From: an uncultured Alphaproteobacteria bacterium
Lineage (GTDB): Bacteria > Pseudomonadota > Alphaproteobacteria > Bin95
Assembly (NCBI GenBank): GCA_938083135.1
Contig: CALLKY010000013.1
Span: 43,692-107,691 of the forward strand
Reading direction: 5' to 3'
DNA length: 64,000 nucleotides
Shown here: positions 1 through 9,126 of the stretch, in pieces
How positions within the stretch are numbered: position 1 is the stretch's first letter
How the letters are laid out: the number at the start of each line of letters is the position of its first letter
Position numbers and translations under genes: made by a program
Notes under the pieces: model-generated
Databases searched by the model: none
What the model was told of the DNA's origin: nothing
The model's input: only the letters and a program-made list of their open reading frames with translations

Positions 1-600
1 GCTGCGGTGGATGCGACGGGGCGATTGGATATTTTGATCAACAATGCTGGCATCGGCATGGGCTCGCTTCGGGCAGACGGGGAAACGCGCCTGCCGGACC
101 TAGATGAACTCACCGACGAGGTTTGGGACAACTTCTTCCGCATCAATGTTCGCGGGCCGTTGGCCATGAGCCGGGCCGCCATGCCGCATCTCAAGCAAAG
201 CCCGCGCGGGCAGATCGTGATGGTGACGACCAGCTATTTCACCATGCATCGCGTGGCCCCTTACGGCCCGACCAAAGCAGCGCTGGAAAGCATGACCGCC
301 ATCTGGGCCAAACAGTTCGCAGCAGACGGTGTTGCGGTGAATGTGCTGGTTCCGGGTGGCGCTACGGATACGCCGTTTGTGTCCCCCGCATCTGGCATTC
401 CCCGCGACAAAATGTTGAAACCTGGCGTGATGGGACCGCCGATCCGCTGGATGGCAAGCCGCGCGCCCAGAGATTTCACAGGCATGCGCATTGCTGGCCA
501 GGATTGGGACACGAGCCTGCCGGAAACTGAGGCCGCCGCCAAAGCCGCGCGCCCGGCTGCATGGCCAGAGCTTGCGCCGATACCAGCTTGGTCAACCTAG
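1..600 (+). CDS. SDR family NAD(P)-dependent oxidoreductase, 5' end outside window
   Basis: The frame is open from the first base, so the gene begins outside the window and about 199 C-terminal residues are visible. The short-chain dehydrogenase signature is clear: an NNAG motif soon after the window edge, a serine in V-T-T-S, and the catalytic Tyr/Lys pair as Y-G-P-T-K, followed by the usual P-G-G region that closes the nicotinamide pocket. The N-terminal cofactor-binding TGxxxGxG is not visible. The tail after the fold is rich in Ala and Pro. The substrate cannot be told from sequence. The gene converges on the enoyl-CoA hydratase gene with a 13-base gap. Confidence 0.85.
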   Translation, partial: AAVDATGRLDILINNAGIGMGSLRADGETRLPDLDELTDEVWDNFFRINVRGPLAMSRAAMPHLKQSPRGQIVMVTTSYFTMHRVAPYGPTKAALESMTAIWAKQFAADGVAVNVLVPGGATDTPFVSPASGIPRDKMLKPGVMGPPIRWMASRAPRDFTGMRIAGQDWDTSLPETEAAAKAARPAAWPELAPIPAWST

Positions 601-613
601 ACCGGCAGGCGGA

Positions 614-1429
614 TCAGGTGTCTTTGAAGCGGGCATCCCGCCATGCGAGGGCGGCCTTGAGGCCCTGTTCATCCCGGATACGCGCGAACTCGCGCTTTTC
701 CGGGCCGCCGCCAGCATTCAGAAGCACATCGATATCCAGCCCGGTGCGCAGTGCTGCGTCGATCCCCATCACTTGATAGGTCTGGTTGATCGCCCGTTTG
801 GTGAGCGTAACAGACCGTTCAGATGCGTTCGCGATCATGCGCGCTTTAGCGAGGGTCGCAGGCAATGCCTCACCTTCCGGTGCAACACGGTTGATAATGC
901 CCATGGTGACGGCTTCAGCCGCATCCAGCTTATCTTCACCCGTCAGCAGAATTTCCTTGGCCTGCTTTGGACCCGTCACCCATGGGAGCAACATGGCCAC
1001 AATACCAGTGCCAAAGCGGACTTCAGGTTCGCCCAGCTTGGTTCCAGGCTCCGCAATCGTGATATCGGTCGCCAACATCAGCTCGAACGCGCCAGCAAGG
1101 CAGTAGCCGTGGATCGCGGAGAGCGTTGGTGTTTTCGCATGCCAGAACTGCATGATGAAATCGAACTGGAGCTGCATTTGCTGCTCCCAGTCTTCAATAT
1201 CAGACTTAGGGTTTTCAGCGGCTGCCTTCAAATCGAACCCAGCGGAAAACGCCCGCCCGGCCCCGGTCACCACAATAGCGCGAACGGCAGGGTCCGCGTC
1301 CAATGTCGCGACAGCATCCAGGGTTTCGTGCATCAGCGGATTATGGAAGGCGTTCAGGCGGTCTGGCCGATTGAACGTCAGCAGTGCGACCGGACCATCC
1401 CGCTCAACAACAATATGCTCATAGCCCAT
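614..1429 (-). CDS. Enoyl-CoA hydratase/isomerase (crotonase) family protein
   Basis: A complete 271-residue crotonase. Both oxyanion-hole segments are visible (F-S-A-G-F-D-L and G-Y-C-L-A-G-A-F-E-L). Both glutamates used by true enoyl-CoA hydratases appear to be kept, in A-F-E-L and in G-E-P-E-V, so hydration of a 2-enoyl-CoA is plausible. The C-terminal helical trimerisation region is present. A second crotonase near the end of the window (from 62973) lacks the first glutamate, so the two are unlikely to do the same job. No beta-oxidation partner lies nearby. Confidence 0.85.
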   Translation of the reverse strand: MGYEHIVVERDGPVALLTFNRPDRLNAFHNPLMHETLDAVATLDADPAVRAIVVTGAGRAFSAGFDLKAAAENPKSDIEDWEQQMQLQFDFIMQFWHAKTPTLSAIHGYCLAGAFELMLATDITIAEPGTKLGEPEVRFGTGIVAMLLPWVTGPKQAKEILLTGEDKLDAAEAVTMGIINRVAPEGEALPATLAKARMIANASERSVTLTKRAINQTYQVMGIDAALRTGLDIDVLLNAGGGPEKREFARIRDEQGLKAALAWRDARFKDT

Positions 1430-1469
1430 TGGTCTGTCCCTCTTTGCCAGCGCCCTTTATTCAGCGCCG

Positions 1470-2132
1470 TCAGTTGACCGTCGGCGGCTCATCATCATTG
1501 GCCGCATTTGGAACGATGGCCAGTTGCATCAGCGCTTCCAGCAGTTCCGCCCGCGCCTGGAAGCTCGGCGCTTCCAGCAGCGCCTGCTTTTCTGCTGGAA
1601 GGAACGGGCAGGCCATAGCGAGCGCATTCACCAGCGGCTCATCAGGCAATTGGCCTATCGCGTCTTCATCAGCGCCAAGGCCTTGGGTTTTCAAGTAACC
1701 GCCAAGCGCTGCCAACAGCCGATCCCGGTCAAGGTCCGTCTCTACGGCCTTCGTGATATCTTCTGAAAATTCGGAATAGTCAGCGCGGACGCGGCGGTAA
1801 CCGTCCTTCTCCGCAATCTCTTCCTGAATGCGCAGACGAATGACGCCCTCTAGTGTGAGGGTCCAGCGTCCGTCATCCAGCTCCTCGTGCTCAATGATCC
1901 GGCCCAGGCAAGCCACATCATACAATTCTGGCGCGTCGCCTACACTCTCCGGGTCACGGGGCTGGACCATGGCGATCACCTGATCCGCCTGCATCACATC
2001 CTGCATCATCGCTTTGTAGCGTGGCTCAAATATCTGCAGCGGCAAGCGTGCGCGCGGCAGCAATAGAACGCCCGTTAGCGGGAATACTGGCGTTATCGCC
2101 GGCAGGGCGAGCGCCAAGGGATCATTCGTCAT
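1470..2132 (-). CDS. LON peptidase substrate-binding domain protein
   Basis: A 220-residue protein made only of the N-terminal LON substrate-binding domain, with no AAA+ ATPase or Ser-Lys protease domain. The family pattern is visible near the start: P-V-F-P-L-T-G-V-L-L-L-P, then L-P-L-Q-I-F-E-P-R-Y. The start lies 21 bases after the stop of the thioredoxin-TPR gene on the same strand, suggesting co-transcription. This pairing recurs in alphaproteobacteria and suggests a role in protein quality control, but the biochemical function of stand-alone LON domains is not established. Confidence 0.85.
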   Translation of the reverse strand: MTNDPLALALPAITPVFPLTGVLLLPRARLPLQIFEPRYKAMMQDVMQADQVIAMVQPRDPESVGDAPELYDVACLGRIIEHEELDDGRWTLTLEGVIRLRIQEEIAEKDGYRRVRADYSEFSEDITKAVETDLDRDRLLAALGGYLKTQGLGADEDAIGQLPDEPLVNALAMACPFLPAEKQALLEAPSFQARAELLEALMQLAIVPNAANDDEPPTVN

Positions 2133-2153
2133 TGCCGCTGGCTCCGCGAAGGA

Positions 2154-3077
2154 TCAGGAGAACAGAATGGAGGAGAGGCCGCGTCGCGCAGCCTTGGATG
2201 CATCATCCATCGGACCCCAGGCCTCAAAGAACTTCAGAAGCTGCGTGCGCGCCGCTTCCTCATTCCAGGTCCGGTCGGCAGCAATGATATCAAGCATGGC
2301 CTGCCCGGCTTCTTGCCGCTGATCTGCAGCGAAATATGCCATCCCAAGATCAAAGCGCGCCTGGTAGTTCTTTGGGTCAGCTTCAGCGGCAGCAAGGAGC
2401 GCCTCGATCGCTGATGTATCAGCGCCAGCCGTCTGCCCTGCCAAGTCGACCGCTGAAATCGCACCAGCGACGAATGGATCGCTGCGGTCAGATTCTGCAA
2501 TGCGCTCCACGAATGCGGCTGCGTTCTCCAGATCGCCATCCGCGAGCGCAACCCGCGCCAGACCGGCCAGGGCGAAAGGATTTTCCGGCTCGTGTTGCAG
2601 CACTTGGGCCAAAATTGCGCCTGCGGTCTCAAAGTCCTCCGCCTCGATCGCCGCGAGCGCCTGCTCAACAGCTTCCTCAATTGGGCTTTTCACTTCGCTG
2701 CCGACAAGCTTTTCCACGAAAGATCGCACTTGGCTTTCCGGAAGCGCACCCTGGAAACCATCCGCCGGGCGGCCTTGCTTGAAGCCATAAACCATCGGGA
2801 TCGACTGGATCTGCATCTGCTGCGCGATCTGCTGGTTCTCGTCGATGTTGATTTTGACCAGTTTGACCTTGCCCTGGGCGGCGTTCACCACCTTCTCCAG
2901 GATCGGCGTCAGCTGTTTACAGGGTCCGCACCAGGGTGCCCAAAAATCCACAATGACCGGAACTTCCATGGATGCTTCGATCACGTCCGCCATGAACGTT
3001 TCGACACCGCTGTCTTTGATAAAAGGGCTCGCGCCGCCTGCCGGTTGGGCTGCGCCGTCGCCAGTCATGATTTCCAT
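2154..3077 (-). CDS. Thioredoxin domain-TPR protein (YbbN/CnoX family)
   Basis: A 307-residue protein with an N-terminal thioredoxin fold and a C-terminal TPR half. The active site is W-C-G-P-C (Cys50, Cys53), a full dithiol, unlike E. coli YbbN/CnoX, which lacks the canonical pair. After about residue 135 the sequence is Ala/Glu-rich helical repeats typical of tetratricopeptides. Family members act as holdases or redox co-chaperones that pass clients to GroEL. Two start codons are possible, at residue 1 and residue 4 (M-E-I-M). It precedes the LON-domain gene and probably shares its transcript. Confidence 0.85.
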   Translation of the reverse strand: MEIMTGDGAAQPAGGASPFIKDSGVETFMADVIEASMEVPVIVDFWAPWCGPCKQLTPILEKVVNAAQGKVKLVKINIDENQQIAQQMQIQSIPMVYGFKQGRPADGFQGALPESQVRSFVEKLVGSEVKSPIEEAVEQALAAIEAEDFETAGAILAQVLQHEPENPFALAGLARVALADGDLENAAAFVERIAESDRSDPFVAGAISAVDLAGQTAGADTSAIEALLAAAEADPKNYQARFDLGMAYFAADQRQEAGQAMLDIIAADRTWNEEAARTQLLKFFEAWGPMDDASKAARRGLSSILFS

Positions 3078-3166
3078 TGCCGCTTACTTCCGAAATGCTG
3101 ATGAGATATCCACCAGAACATGGGCAAACAGACGCCTTGTGGCAAGGGCAACCTAGCGGATATCAG

Positions 3167-4576
3167 TTAAGCCGCGTCCAGGTTCTTCAGGAACTCGCTA
3201 ATGCCAGTATGGAGCTGCGCGCCGACATCGCGCAGATCATCCGCCGTTTTAAGGATCAGTTCAGACGCTTCACCTGTAACACTGGCACGTTCATTCACTG
3301 CCGCACAGTTTTCGGCAACACTCGCTGCCCCCTTCGACGCCTCATGCATGCTCTCAGAAATCCCGCGCGCTGTGACGGTCTGTTCTTCAATACTAGCGGC
3401 GATGCAGGTCGTCGCCTCATTGACGCTCGCAATGGTGTCACCAATGCTGGAAATCGCGCCGCCTGCTTGCTCCGACACGCCTTGAATCTCAATAATTTGG
3501 CGAGAAATTTCCTCAGTGGCACCAGCCGTTTGCGCAGCCAACGCCTTCACTTCAGCAGCAACGACAGCGAATCCACGCCCGGCCTCGCCCGCGCGCGCCG
3601 CTTCGATGGTTGCGTTCAATGCCAGCAGATTGGTCTGGGCCGCAATTCCGCTGATGAGCTTCACAACCTCCCCAATCTTTTGGGCAGAGAGCGCCAGACT
3701 TTGGACGGTTTCCTGTGTGGCCGCAGCCCTCTCCATCGCGTCCCGCACAATTGCTTCGGAGCGCACAGCTTGGGCGCTAATTTCCTGAATAGCATATGCC
3801 AATTCTTCACCGGCCGCCGCTGCCGTATTGACGTTTTCTGCCGTTTGAATGGTTGCGCTGGCGACTTCAGTTGAGAGGCCCTCTGTCGCCTGCGCAGCGC
3901 CCGCTACAGCCTGCGCTGCATGGTCAAGTTTGGCGGTTTGGCCGGTAATGTCGTCAACCAGGCTGCCTAGGCCCGTTGACATTTCAGCAGATAATTCCCG
4001 GACCAATGCTGTCCGTTCAGCGGCAGCTTCCTCGTAATAGATGGACATTGCGATATCCATATCGAGGATTAGCGCCTTCTGGATCGCCTCAGTTATCGCC
4101 TTCAGACGTGCCGGCTTACGGCGATACTTCCGCATCGCGACGCCGCTAAGCAAATTCAGAAATGTCGCGCAACTGCCAATGAACCAGCGTGGTTCCAGCC
4201 CACTTTGATAACGAGAACGGCCGATCTTCTGCGTCGTCATGAAATAGGCTGCATCAAACCCACCCGTAAACATGGCCCGCCATTGCAGGGCTTGGCTTGT
4301 GCGGAATTTATCTTCGTTACCGCGCATATGCAGCGCTGCCGTTGGTACCGCCATCGAATGAGCAATAAAAGCATCAAGCACATCCTGCAGTTCAGCCTCA
4401 AGCATTGGCCAAAAATCCTGCAATTCACGGAGATCACTCTCTGTTAAGCCTATAAACTGATAGCGTTCCTGCATATCAGGCTGGCCCGATTGCAGCATAC
4501 CCTGGCTATCACTAGCGAGTTGATTGTACTTATCTTGCATATCAATCACGAATTTATGGGCACGCACATGCGACAA
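3167..4576 (-). CDS. Soluble globin-coupled methyl-accepting chemotaxis protein
   Basis: The 469-residue product has an N-terminal globin-type sensor domain (about 37-195) joined directly to a cytoplasmic MCP signalling domain (about 210-469). No transmembrane segment or HAMP domain is seen, as in HemAT. The signalling tip is clear: [20 protein letters not shown]. In the sensor, the segment matching the F helix reads [14 protein letters not shown]. The residue four before that Gly, normally the proximal heme His, is Arg122, so heme binding is doubtful. The start is uncertain: the longest frame uses TTG at 4576, with GTG at 4567 and ATG at 4540 also possible and no clear ribosome site for any. 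Confidence 0.85.
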   Translation of the reverse strand: MSHVRAHKFVIDMQDKYNQLASDSQGMLQSGQPDMQERYQFIGLTESDLRELQDFWPMLEAELQDVLDAFIAHSMAVPTAALHMRGNEDKFRTSQALQWRAMFTGGFDAAYFMTTQKIGRSRYQSGLEPRWFIGSCATFLNLLSGVAMRKYRRKPARLKAITEAIQKALILDMDIAMSIYYEEAAAERTALVRELSAEMSTGLGSLVDDITGQTAKLDHAAQAVAGAAQATEGLSTEVASATIQTAENVNTAAAAGEELAYAIQEISAQAVRSEAIVRDAMERAAATQETVQSLALSAQKIGEVVKLISGIAAQTNLLALNATIEAARAGEAGRGFAVVAAEVKALAAQTAGATEEISRQIIEIQGVSEQAGGAISSIGDTIASVNEATTCIAASIEEQTVTARGISESMHEASKGAASVAENCAAVNERASVTGEASELILKTADDLRDVGAQLHTGISEFLKNLDAA

Positions 4577-4629
4577 CTCAGCATCGCGTGATAACCTTAA
4601 GCGCCCGTGAATATCTACCTTTGAGCGCG

Positions 4630-5487
4630 TTAGGTTCTCTCCAAAACGCCTGTCTTAACCCATTCATCCAACTTGGTGAGGCTGCTGTCCCGGTCGATTG
4701 GGTCCAAGTTGATGACAACCCGTTCAATGCCAGCATCTTCGTAGCGCTTCAGCATGTCTGGCTCCGGCTCCCCGCCAAACACAGTGACGGGAATATCGCG
4801 GCCAGCCTCATTCGCCATGGCGCGGTATTCCGGCATCATATCCAGGATGTGATAATGCGGGCGCTTAGCGTGCGGCAGCCATGCGTCGCCATACCGAAGC
4901 GCGCGCCTGGCACCGTAAGGAAATGCGCCACCCACATAAACCGGCGGCCCGCCAGCTTGGGCTGGTTTAGGCCAGGTTTGCATCGGGCCGAACGCCACCA
5001 TGTCACCACTATATTCCGGCGTTTCATCCGCCCAGATGGCGCGCATGGCCTCGGTCTTCTCGCGCATCAGTTTCATGCGGGTTTTGTAGTCGACGCCGTG
5101 GTTCGCCATCTCATCCGCATTCCACCCGGCCCCTATGCCAAATAGAAACCGCCCTTCAGACATAAGATCCAGTGTTGCGACGGACTTTGCAGTTTGAAAC
5201 ACATCCCGCTGCGGCACGAGGCAAATGCCAGTTGCGAGTTTCAGCCGCGTCGTCATGGTTGCCGCTGCAGTCAGCGTGACGAATGGATCCATCACCTGGA
5301 AGTACTTCCGGGGCAGTTCCCCGCCCTGGGGCCATTCAGACCCGCGCGATAGCGGTATATGCGAATGCTCCGGTGCCCAAAGCGATTCAAACCCACGCTC
5401 TTCCAGCGCCAGCCCTAAATCCGCCGCACGGATTGACTCCGCCGTAAAAAATAACGCCACACCGATATGCATACGCTTTGCTCCCAA
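4630..5487 (-). CDS. LLM-class (luciferase-like) flavin- or F420-dependent oxidoreductase
   Basis: A 285-residue single-domain TIM-barrel protein of the bacterial luciferase superfamily. Supporting segments are the N-terminal strand ending in the family's [13 protein letters not shown], the middle [10 protein letters not shown], and [14 protein letters not shown], the classic G-I-G-x-G-W-N. The layout fits the F420-dependent subgroup common in proteobacteria, but FMN use cannot be excluded. The substrate is unknown. It lies just upstream of the chemoreceptor gene on the same strand, 53 bases away. Confidence 0.85.
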   Translation of the reverse strand: MGAKRMHIGVALFFTAESIRAADLGLALEERGFESLWAPEHSHIPLSRGSEWPQGGELPRKYFQVMDPFVTLTAAATMTTRLKLATGICLVPQRDVFQTAKSVATLDLMSEGRFLFGIGAGWNADEMANHGVDYKTRMKLMREKTEAMRAIWADETPEYSGDMVAFGPMQTWPKPAQAGGPPVYVGGAFPYGARRALRYGDAWLPHAKRPHYHILDMMPEYRAMANEAGRDIPVTVFGGEPEPDMLKRYEDAGIERVVINLDPIDRDSSLTKLDEWVKTGVLERT

Positions 5488-5514
5488 AGTTCAAGGGCAA
5501 AGCCTACAAGATGG

Positions 5515-6564
5515 TCACGACAGAATGAAATCTGTTTCTGCCAGCGCGGCCGCGCTAACGCCATTCAGGACAACCAAGTCATCGCCAACGAAATCGATCA
5601 GCGCCCTACTGCCTGAAGGTGTGATCAAGGGCTGCACTTCAGTCGCGAAATCTACAAATCCATAGGCGCTGATGTCGATCTTGTCTGTCCCGATAGCGAA
5701 ATCAAAAACGATATCCAGACCGTCGCCAGGCGCAAAGACAAACGTATCGACGCCGCTGGAGCCTGCCATCTTATCCGTGCCAGTACCGCCGGTGATTACA
5801 TCATCGCCGCCTTGACCAAGCAGCACATCATTCCCGCCACCGCCCAGAATCGTATCGGCTCCACCGCCTGCTTTCACAAGGTCATCACCGTTCCCGAGGC
5901 CGTAAGTCTCATCGCCAGACCGGCCAATAAAGAACAGGTCATCGTCCGTCGAGGTAATCTGTTGGTTTGCCGCCACGCGCACGCGTTCAATGCCGGTAAA
6001 CATATCAACCAGCGTCAGGTCCAACACGTCCGAAGACTGGACCACCAGGATATCGCGAATACCCTCACCACCATAAAGCTTGTCGCCAGCATTGAGTTGG
6101 TCTGCACGCTCGAAGATCAGGTCATCGCCTTCGCCGCCGAAGGCCGAATCTTCGCCAAACCCGAGTACAAGGCGGTCCGTACCTGCGCCGCCATGCAGAA
6201 CATCATCGCCCAACTTGCCATTCAGCACATCATCCCCAGTGCCGCCGAAAGCAGTATCATCGCCGCTGCCAAGCGAGCCGGTATCGCGACCTTGACCGCC
6301 GCGTACAACATCATCGCCGCCGCCTGCATTGAACACATCATCGCCCTGCCCAAGCCGGAGAACGTTGTTCTGGCCATTGCCGATAACCGTCTCTGACGCA
6401 GCCGTTCCAGCATGGGTAATGGCCCCGGTATCGAAGCCAAATACAACATAGCCCTCGCCAGCTTCATCTGCTCCTGCGGCTGGACCGCCAAGGATCACAT
6501 CATCAAACCCGTCCCCGTTCACATCCCCACCGCCGGAGACACGGCTGCCGACATAGTCTTCCAC
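5515..6564 (-). CDS. C-terminal part of an interrupted FG-GAP/RTX exoprotein (calcium-binding repeats)
   Basis: This frame is the direct in-frame continuation of the gene at 6574-7917, separated from it only by a TAA codon at 6574-6576. It opens inside the seventh FG-GAP repeat, then carries two blocks of glycine- and aspartate-rich RTX nonapeptides (residues about 62-148 and 224-277) of the G-G-x-G-x-D type, which bind calcium. The C-terminus, with D-K-I-D-I-S near residue 300 and D-F-I-L-S at the end, resembles type I secretion substrates. The listed start is a GTG 9 bases after the TAA. A short purine stretch (AAGG) lies seven bases before it, so reinitiation is conceivable. It may equally be the dead end of a pseudogene. 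Confidence 0.7.
   Translation of the reverse strand: MEDYVGSRVSGGGDVNGDGFDDVILGGPAAGADEAGEGYVVFGFDTGAITHAGTAASETVIGNGQNNVLRLGQGDDVFNAGGGDDVVRGGQGRDTGSLGSGDDTAFGGTGDDVLNGKLGDDVLHGGAGTDRLVLGFGEDSAFGGEGDDLIFERADQLNAGDKLYGGEGIRDILVVQSSDVLDLTLVDMFTGIERVRVAANQQITSTDDDLFFIGRSGDETYGLGNGDDLVKAGGGADTILGGGGNDVLLGQGGDDVITGGTGTDKMAGSSGVDTFVFAPGDGLDIVFDFAIGTDKIDISAYGFVDFATEVQPLITPSGSRALIDFVGDDLVVLNGVSAAALAETDFILS
5734..5895 (-). repeat. RTX nonapeptide block 2
   Basis: Tandem nonapeptides of the G-G-x-G-x-D-x-L-x type, for example G-G-G-A-D-T-I-L and G-Q-G-G-D-D-V-I. In this family they form a calcium-loaded parallel beta roll near the C-terminal secretion signal. Confidence 0.8.
6120..6381 (-). repeat. 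RTX nonapeptide block 1
   Basis: About nine consecutive glycine/aspartate nonapeptides, several with the full G-x-G-D-D-V pattern. The block follows the last FG-GAP repeat and is separated from block 2 by about 75 residues without the pattern. Confidence 0.8.
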
Positions 6565-7914
6565 CGCAATACCTTACAGTCGAATACCGTCTGACCCATC
6601 CAATGCCGCAATGCTCAAACTAGCGCCGAGCGCGGCTTGCGAGCCAAATAATATAATCGCTTCGCCCGCCTTATTCGCTCCCCCCGGAGCGCCGATGATC
6701 AGGTCGTCCAACCCATCAGCATTGAAATCGCCAGCGGCCGAAACCCGGAAACCTGAGCCAGAAATCTCTGTATCGCCCAATATCTCTACGCCGTCAGTGC
6801 CATCGAGCGTTGCAAGATCGATTGCGGCACCAAAGCCGCCTGATTTGCCAAACAGCAGATAGCTAACCCCAGAAAGCTGAGCGCCCGGCACACTTGCACT
6901 CGGCGCGCCGATGATCAGATCGGCAAACCCATCGCCATTGAAATCTCCGGCACCACTAACGCTGAAGCCTGCCCTGTCAAATGTGTCTACGCCATCTAAG
7001 CGAAAGCCATTTGAACCATCAAGCGTGTCTAGTGGGATATCGGCCGCAAAAGACTTCGCGCCAAAAATGACGTAGCTCTCGCCTGCTTGCAGGTCACCGC
7101 CGGGGTCAGCATCAAATGCGCCGATGATCAGGTCTTGCAGCCCATCGCCGTTGACATCCCCCGCACCTTTGACTGAATAGCCACTGGCGTCATCCTTATC
7201 GATACCAGTAATCGAGAACCCGTCTGCCCCATCCAAACTGCCAAGGTTGATGTCTTGGGCAAATGCCGTAGCGCTGCCGAACAGTACATAGGTCCGGCCT
7301 ACAGTCGTCTCCGCTCCGTCATTACCGCCAGATGCGCCGATTGCGAGATCAGCAAAGCCGTCTCCGTTGATATCCCCAGCAATACTAACGCTCCGTCCAG
7401 ACGTGTCGTATTGCCGTTCGCCTTGGAGCCTAAAACCATCAGTCCCATCAAGGTTATCGGGGTCAATAACGGCTTGGAACGGTCCTGCCTTCCCAAATAC
7501 GACATAGGTCTCGCCGGAACTTTGTAATCCGCCGGGATCGCCATAGACATCGGTCATAACAACATCAGCAAACCCATCGCCGTTGATGTCGCCGCTCAAG
7601 CTCGCCGCATCCCCAGCAGCAAACGCCGCAGACCGCCCAATGATACGAAAGCCGTCCGTGCCGTCTAAGCCTGTAACGTCAATCGATGAATCAAAGCCCG
7701 AGGCTTTCCCGAAGATGATATATGATTCCCCAAGGGCGGCACCGCCGCTATCCCCGCCAGAATCATCCGTGATCATAAAGTCAGCAAAACCATCACCATT
7801 CACGTCACCAGCGAGATCAATGCCAAGGCCAAGGTCACCATTCGTGTTATTGGCGAACAGACGAATTCCGTCGGTGCCATCAAGATCACTCAAATTCAAC
7901 TGAAGCATGATCGG
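6433..7914 (-). repeat. Seven tandem FG-GAP (integrin alpha-like) repeats
   Basis: Units of about 60-70 residues each contain L-D-G-T-D-G-F-R, then G-D-x-N-G-D-G-F-A-D with calcium-type Asp/Asn spacing, then a strand ending Y-V-x-F-G. Seven such units fit the beta-propeller seen in this family. The seventh unit is cut by the TAA at 6574-6576, in the variable position right after the I-R-L that matches F-R-L in other units. Confidence 0.85.
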
Positions 7915-7917
7915 CAT
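6574..7917 (-). CDS. N-terminal part of an interrupted FG-GAP repeat exoprotein
   Basis: A 447-residue frame made almost entirely of FG-GAP repeats one to six plus the start of repeat seven. No N-terminal signal peptide is seen, in keeping with type I secretion substrates whose signal is C-terminal. The frame ends at TAA 6574-6576 in the middle of repeat seven, and the same frame continues beyond it through the rest of that repeat into the RTX region. Joined, the product would be about 800 residues. The stop is one C-to-T change from CAA (Gln), the residue found at this position in repeat three. Alone, this fragment would lack the RTX part and any secretion signal. Confidence 0.75.
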   Translation of the reverse strand: MPIMLQLNLSDLDGTDGIRLFANNTNGDLGLGIDLAGDVNGDGFADFMITDDSGGDSGGAALGESYIIFGKASGFDSSIDVTGLDGTDGFRIIGRSAAFAAGDAASLSGDINGDGFADVVMTDVYGDPGGLQSSGETYVVFGKAGPFQAVIDPDNLDGTDGFRLQGERQYDTSGRSVSIAGDINGDGFADLAIGASGGNDGAETTVGRTYVLFGSATAFAQDINLGSLDGADGFSITGIDKDDASGYSVKGAGDVNGDGLQDLIIGAFDADPGGDLQAGESYVIFGAKSFAADIPLDTLDGSNGFRLDGVDTFDRAGFSVSGAGDFNGDGFADLIIGAPSASVPGAQLSGVSYLLFGKSGGFGAAIDLATLDGTDGVEILGDTEISGSGFRVSAAGDFNADGLDDLIIGAPGGANKAGEAIILFGSQAALGASLSIAALDGSDGIRL

Positions 7918-7956
7918 CCTTTATTTCAAGCCATAGCCGACCTGGCGCTCATGCCC

Positions 7957-9126
7957 CTACTGCTTCGGTTGACCTTGCTTGGCATCAGGGGCTGCAATGA
8001 CGTCTGGCGTGCGGGCGGTCAGGCGTTTGGATTTGTAGTCGGTGAGGTTATAGGCCCACCCGTCCGTCGCGGCAGACCATTTCTTGATTTCAGCCGCGAC
8101 GTCTTCCGGCGATTTGAACTCGTCGGCGATGCGGCCGGCTTCTGAATCTTTGCCTTTATGGGCTTCGAGGAATGCATCCAGGCCCTGCCAGCGTTCGGCA
8201 GCAGTAACCGCGATGGTCGTCCAAGTCTTACCATCAGCCTGTTTTTTGGAGGTAAACGTCATCCGGATACCGTCATAGGTCTCGTACAGGGTGGTGGAGG
8301 CACCGACCATGTCCACTTCACCAGCGGGCTTTACACCTTCCAGAATCAGGAAGTCCGGGATGCGTGCAATTGCCGAAAGCTCATGGTCCGGCTTTGGCTT
8401 ATAGCCGTCAGGAATGGCAGCGCCGAGGCTGTATTTTTCTTGGTCCGGCGTTTCTTTCGCAACCAAGATCAGGTCCGCAGTAGCGCCGTCGCCCATTGGC
8501 TTGCCGTCTTTGTCGAGTGCCGGGTGCTGAATGCGCGCGCCAGAAATGCGGCGTCCATCAATGTCGATAATCGTGCGCTGCAACCAATCGAGGACACGGC
8601 GCTTCGGCTTAAACTCACCTTCAGCCAGCCATGTTTGAGCATCATCAAATTCCCGCAAAAACACCCCGCCGCCCGTGGCTGGTGGGCGGTTAAGGCCAGC
8701 CACGAAGTCAGCGACCTTTGTTTCGCCCGCTTTCAGCGTCAGCCGCGTTGCCAGTGAGAATTCATCTGAAGGGTCGCCCACACTAAGGCGCTTATAGTTT
8801 TCAGGCTTCTTGGTCTTTGGCTCAATCTTCTCCAGCGTCGCGATGCGCTTAAGAATGCCAGTGACACGCAGATTGTCCGCCGGGTAGCCGTAATGCTCCT
8901 GGATGACCCATTGTTCATCCTTACGGACAAGTGTGAGCACACCACCTTCTTGGCTTTCAATCCGGAACGTGTCGACATTGTTGATCTTGGCTTCGATGCC
9001 TTCAAACATCGGGCCTTTTTCGAACGCCGTCGCCTGTAGGCTTTCGCGTTCCTGGGTGAAGTAATACGCGCCGCCGCCGATGATGGCGACAACAACGGCG
9101 AGGATCAGGAATAGACGACCGTTCAT
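7957..9126 (-). CDS. DUF4340 domain-containing protein of a Gld-like ABC system
   Basis: A 389-residue protein with one N-terminal membrane anchor (about residues 4-22) followed by a large, mainly beta, presumably periplasmic domain. The early segment with R-K-D-E-Q-W-V-I and Y-P-A-D matches the DUF4340 pattern, usually found next to GldG-like proteins. Its start overlaps the stop of the GldG-like gene by four bases, so translation is probably coupled. It is the last of four minus-strand genes: ATPase, permease, GldG-like, DUF4340. Its function is unknown; an accessory role at the envelope is inferred from context. Confidence 0.8.
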   Translation of the reverse strand: MNGRLFLILAVVVAIIGGGAYYFTQERESLQATAFEKGPMFEGIEAKINNVDTFRIESQEGGVLTLVRKDEQWVIQEHYGYPADNLRVTGILKRIATLEKIEPKTKKPENYKRLSVGDPSDEFSLATRLTLKAGETKVADFVAGLNRPPATGGGVFLREFDDAQTWLAEGEFKPKRRVLDWLQRTIIDIDGRRISGARIQHPALDKDGKPMGDGATADLILVAKETPDQEKYSLGAAIPDGYKPKPDHELSAIARIPDFLILEGVKPAGEVDMVGASTTLYETYDGIRMTFTSKKQADGKTWTTIAVTAAERWQGLDAFLEAHKGKDSEAGRIADEFKSPEDVAAEIKKWSAATDGWAYNLTDYKSKRLTARTPDVIAAPDAKQGQPKQ

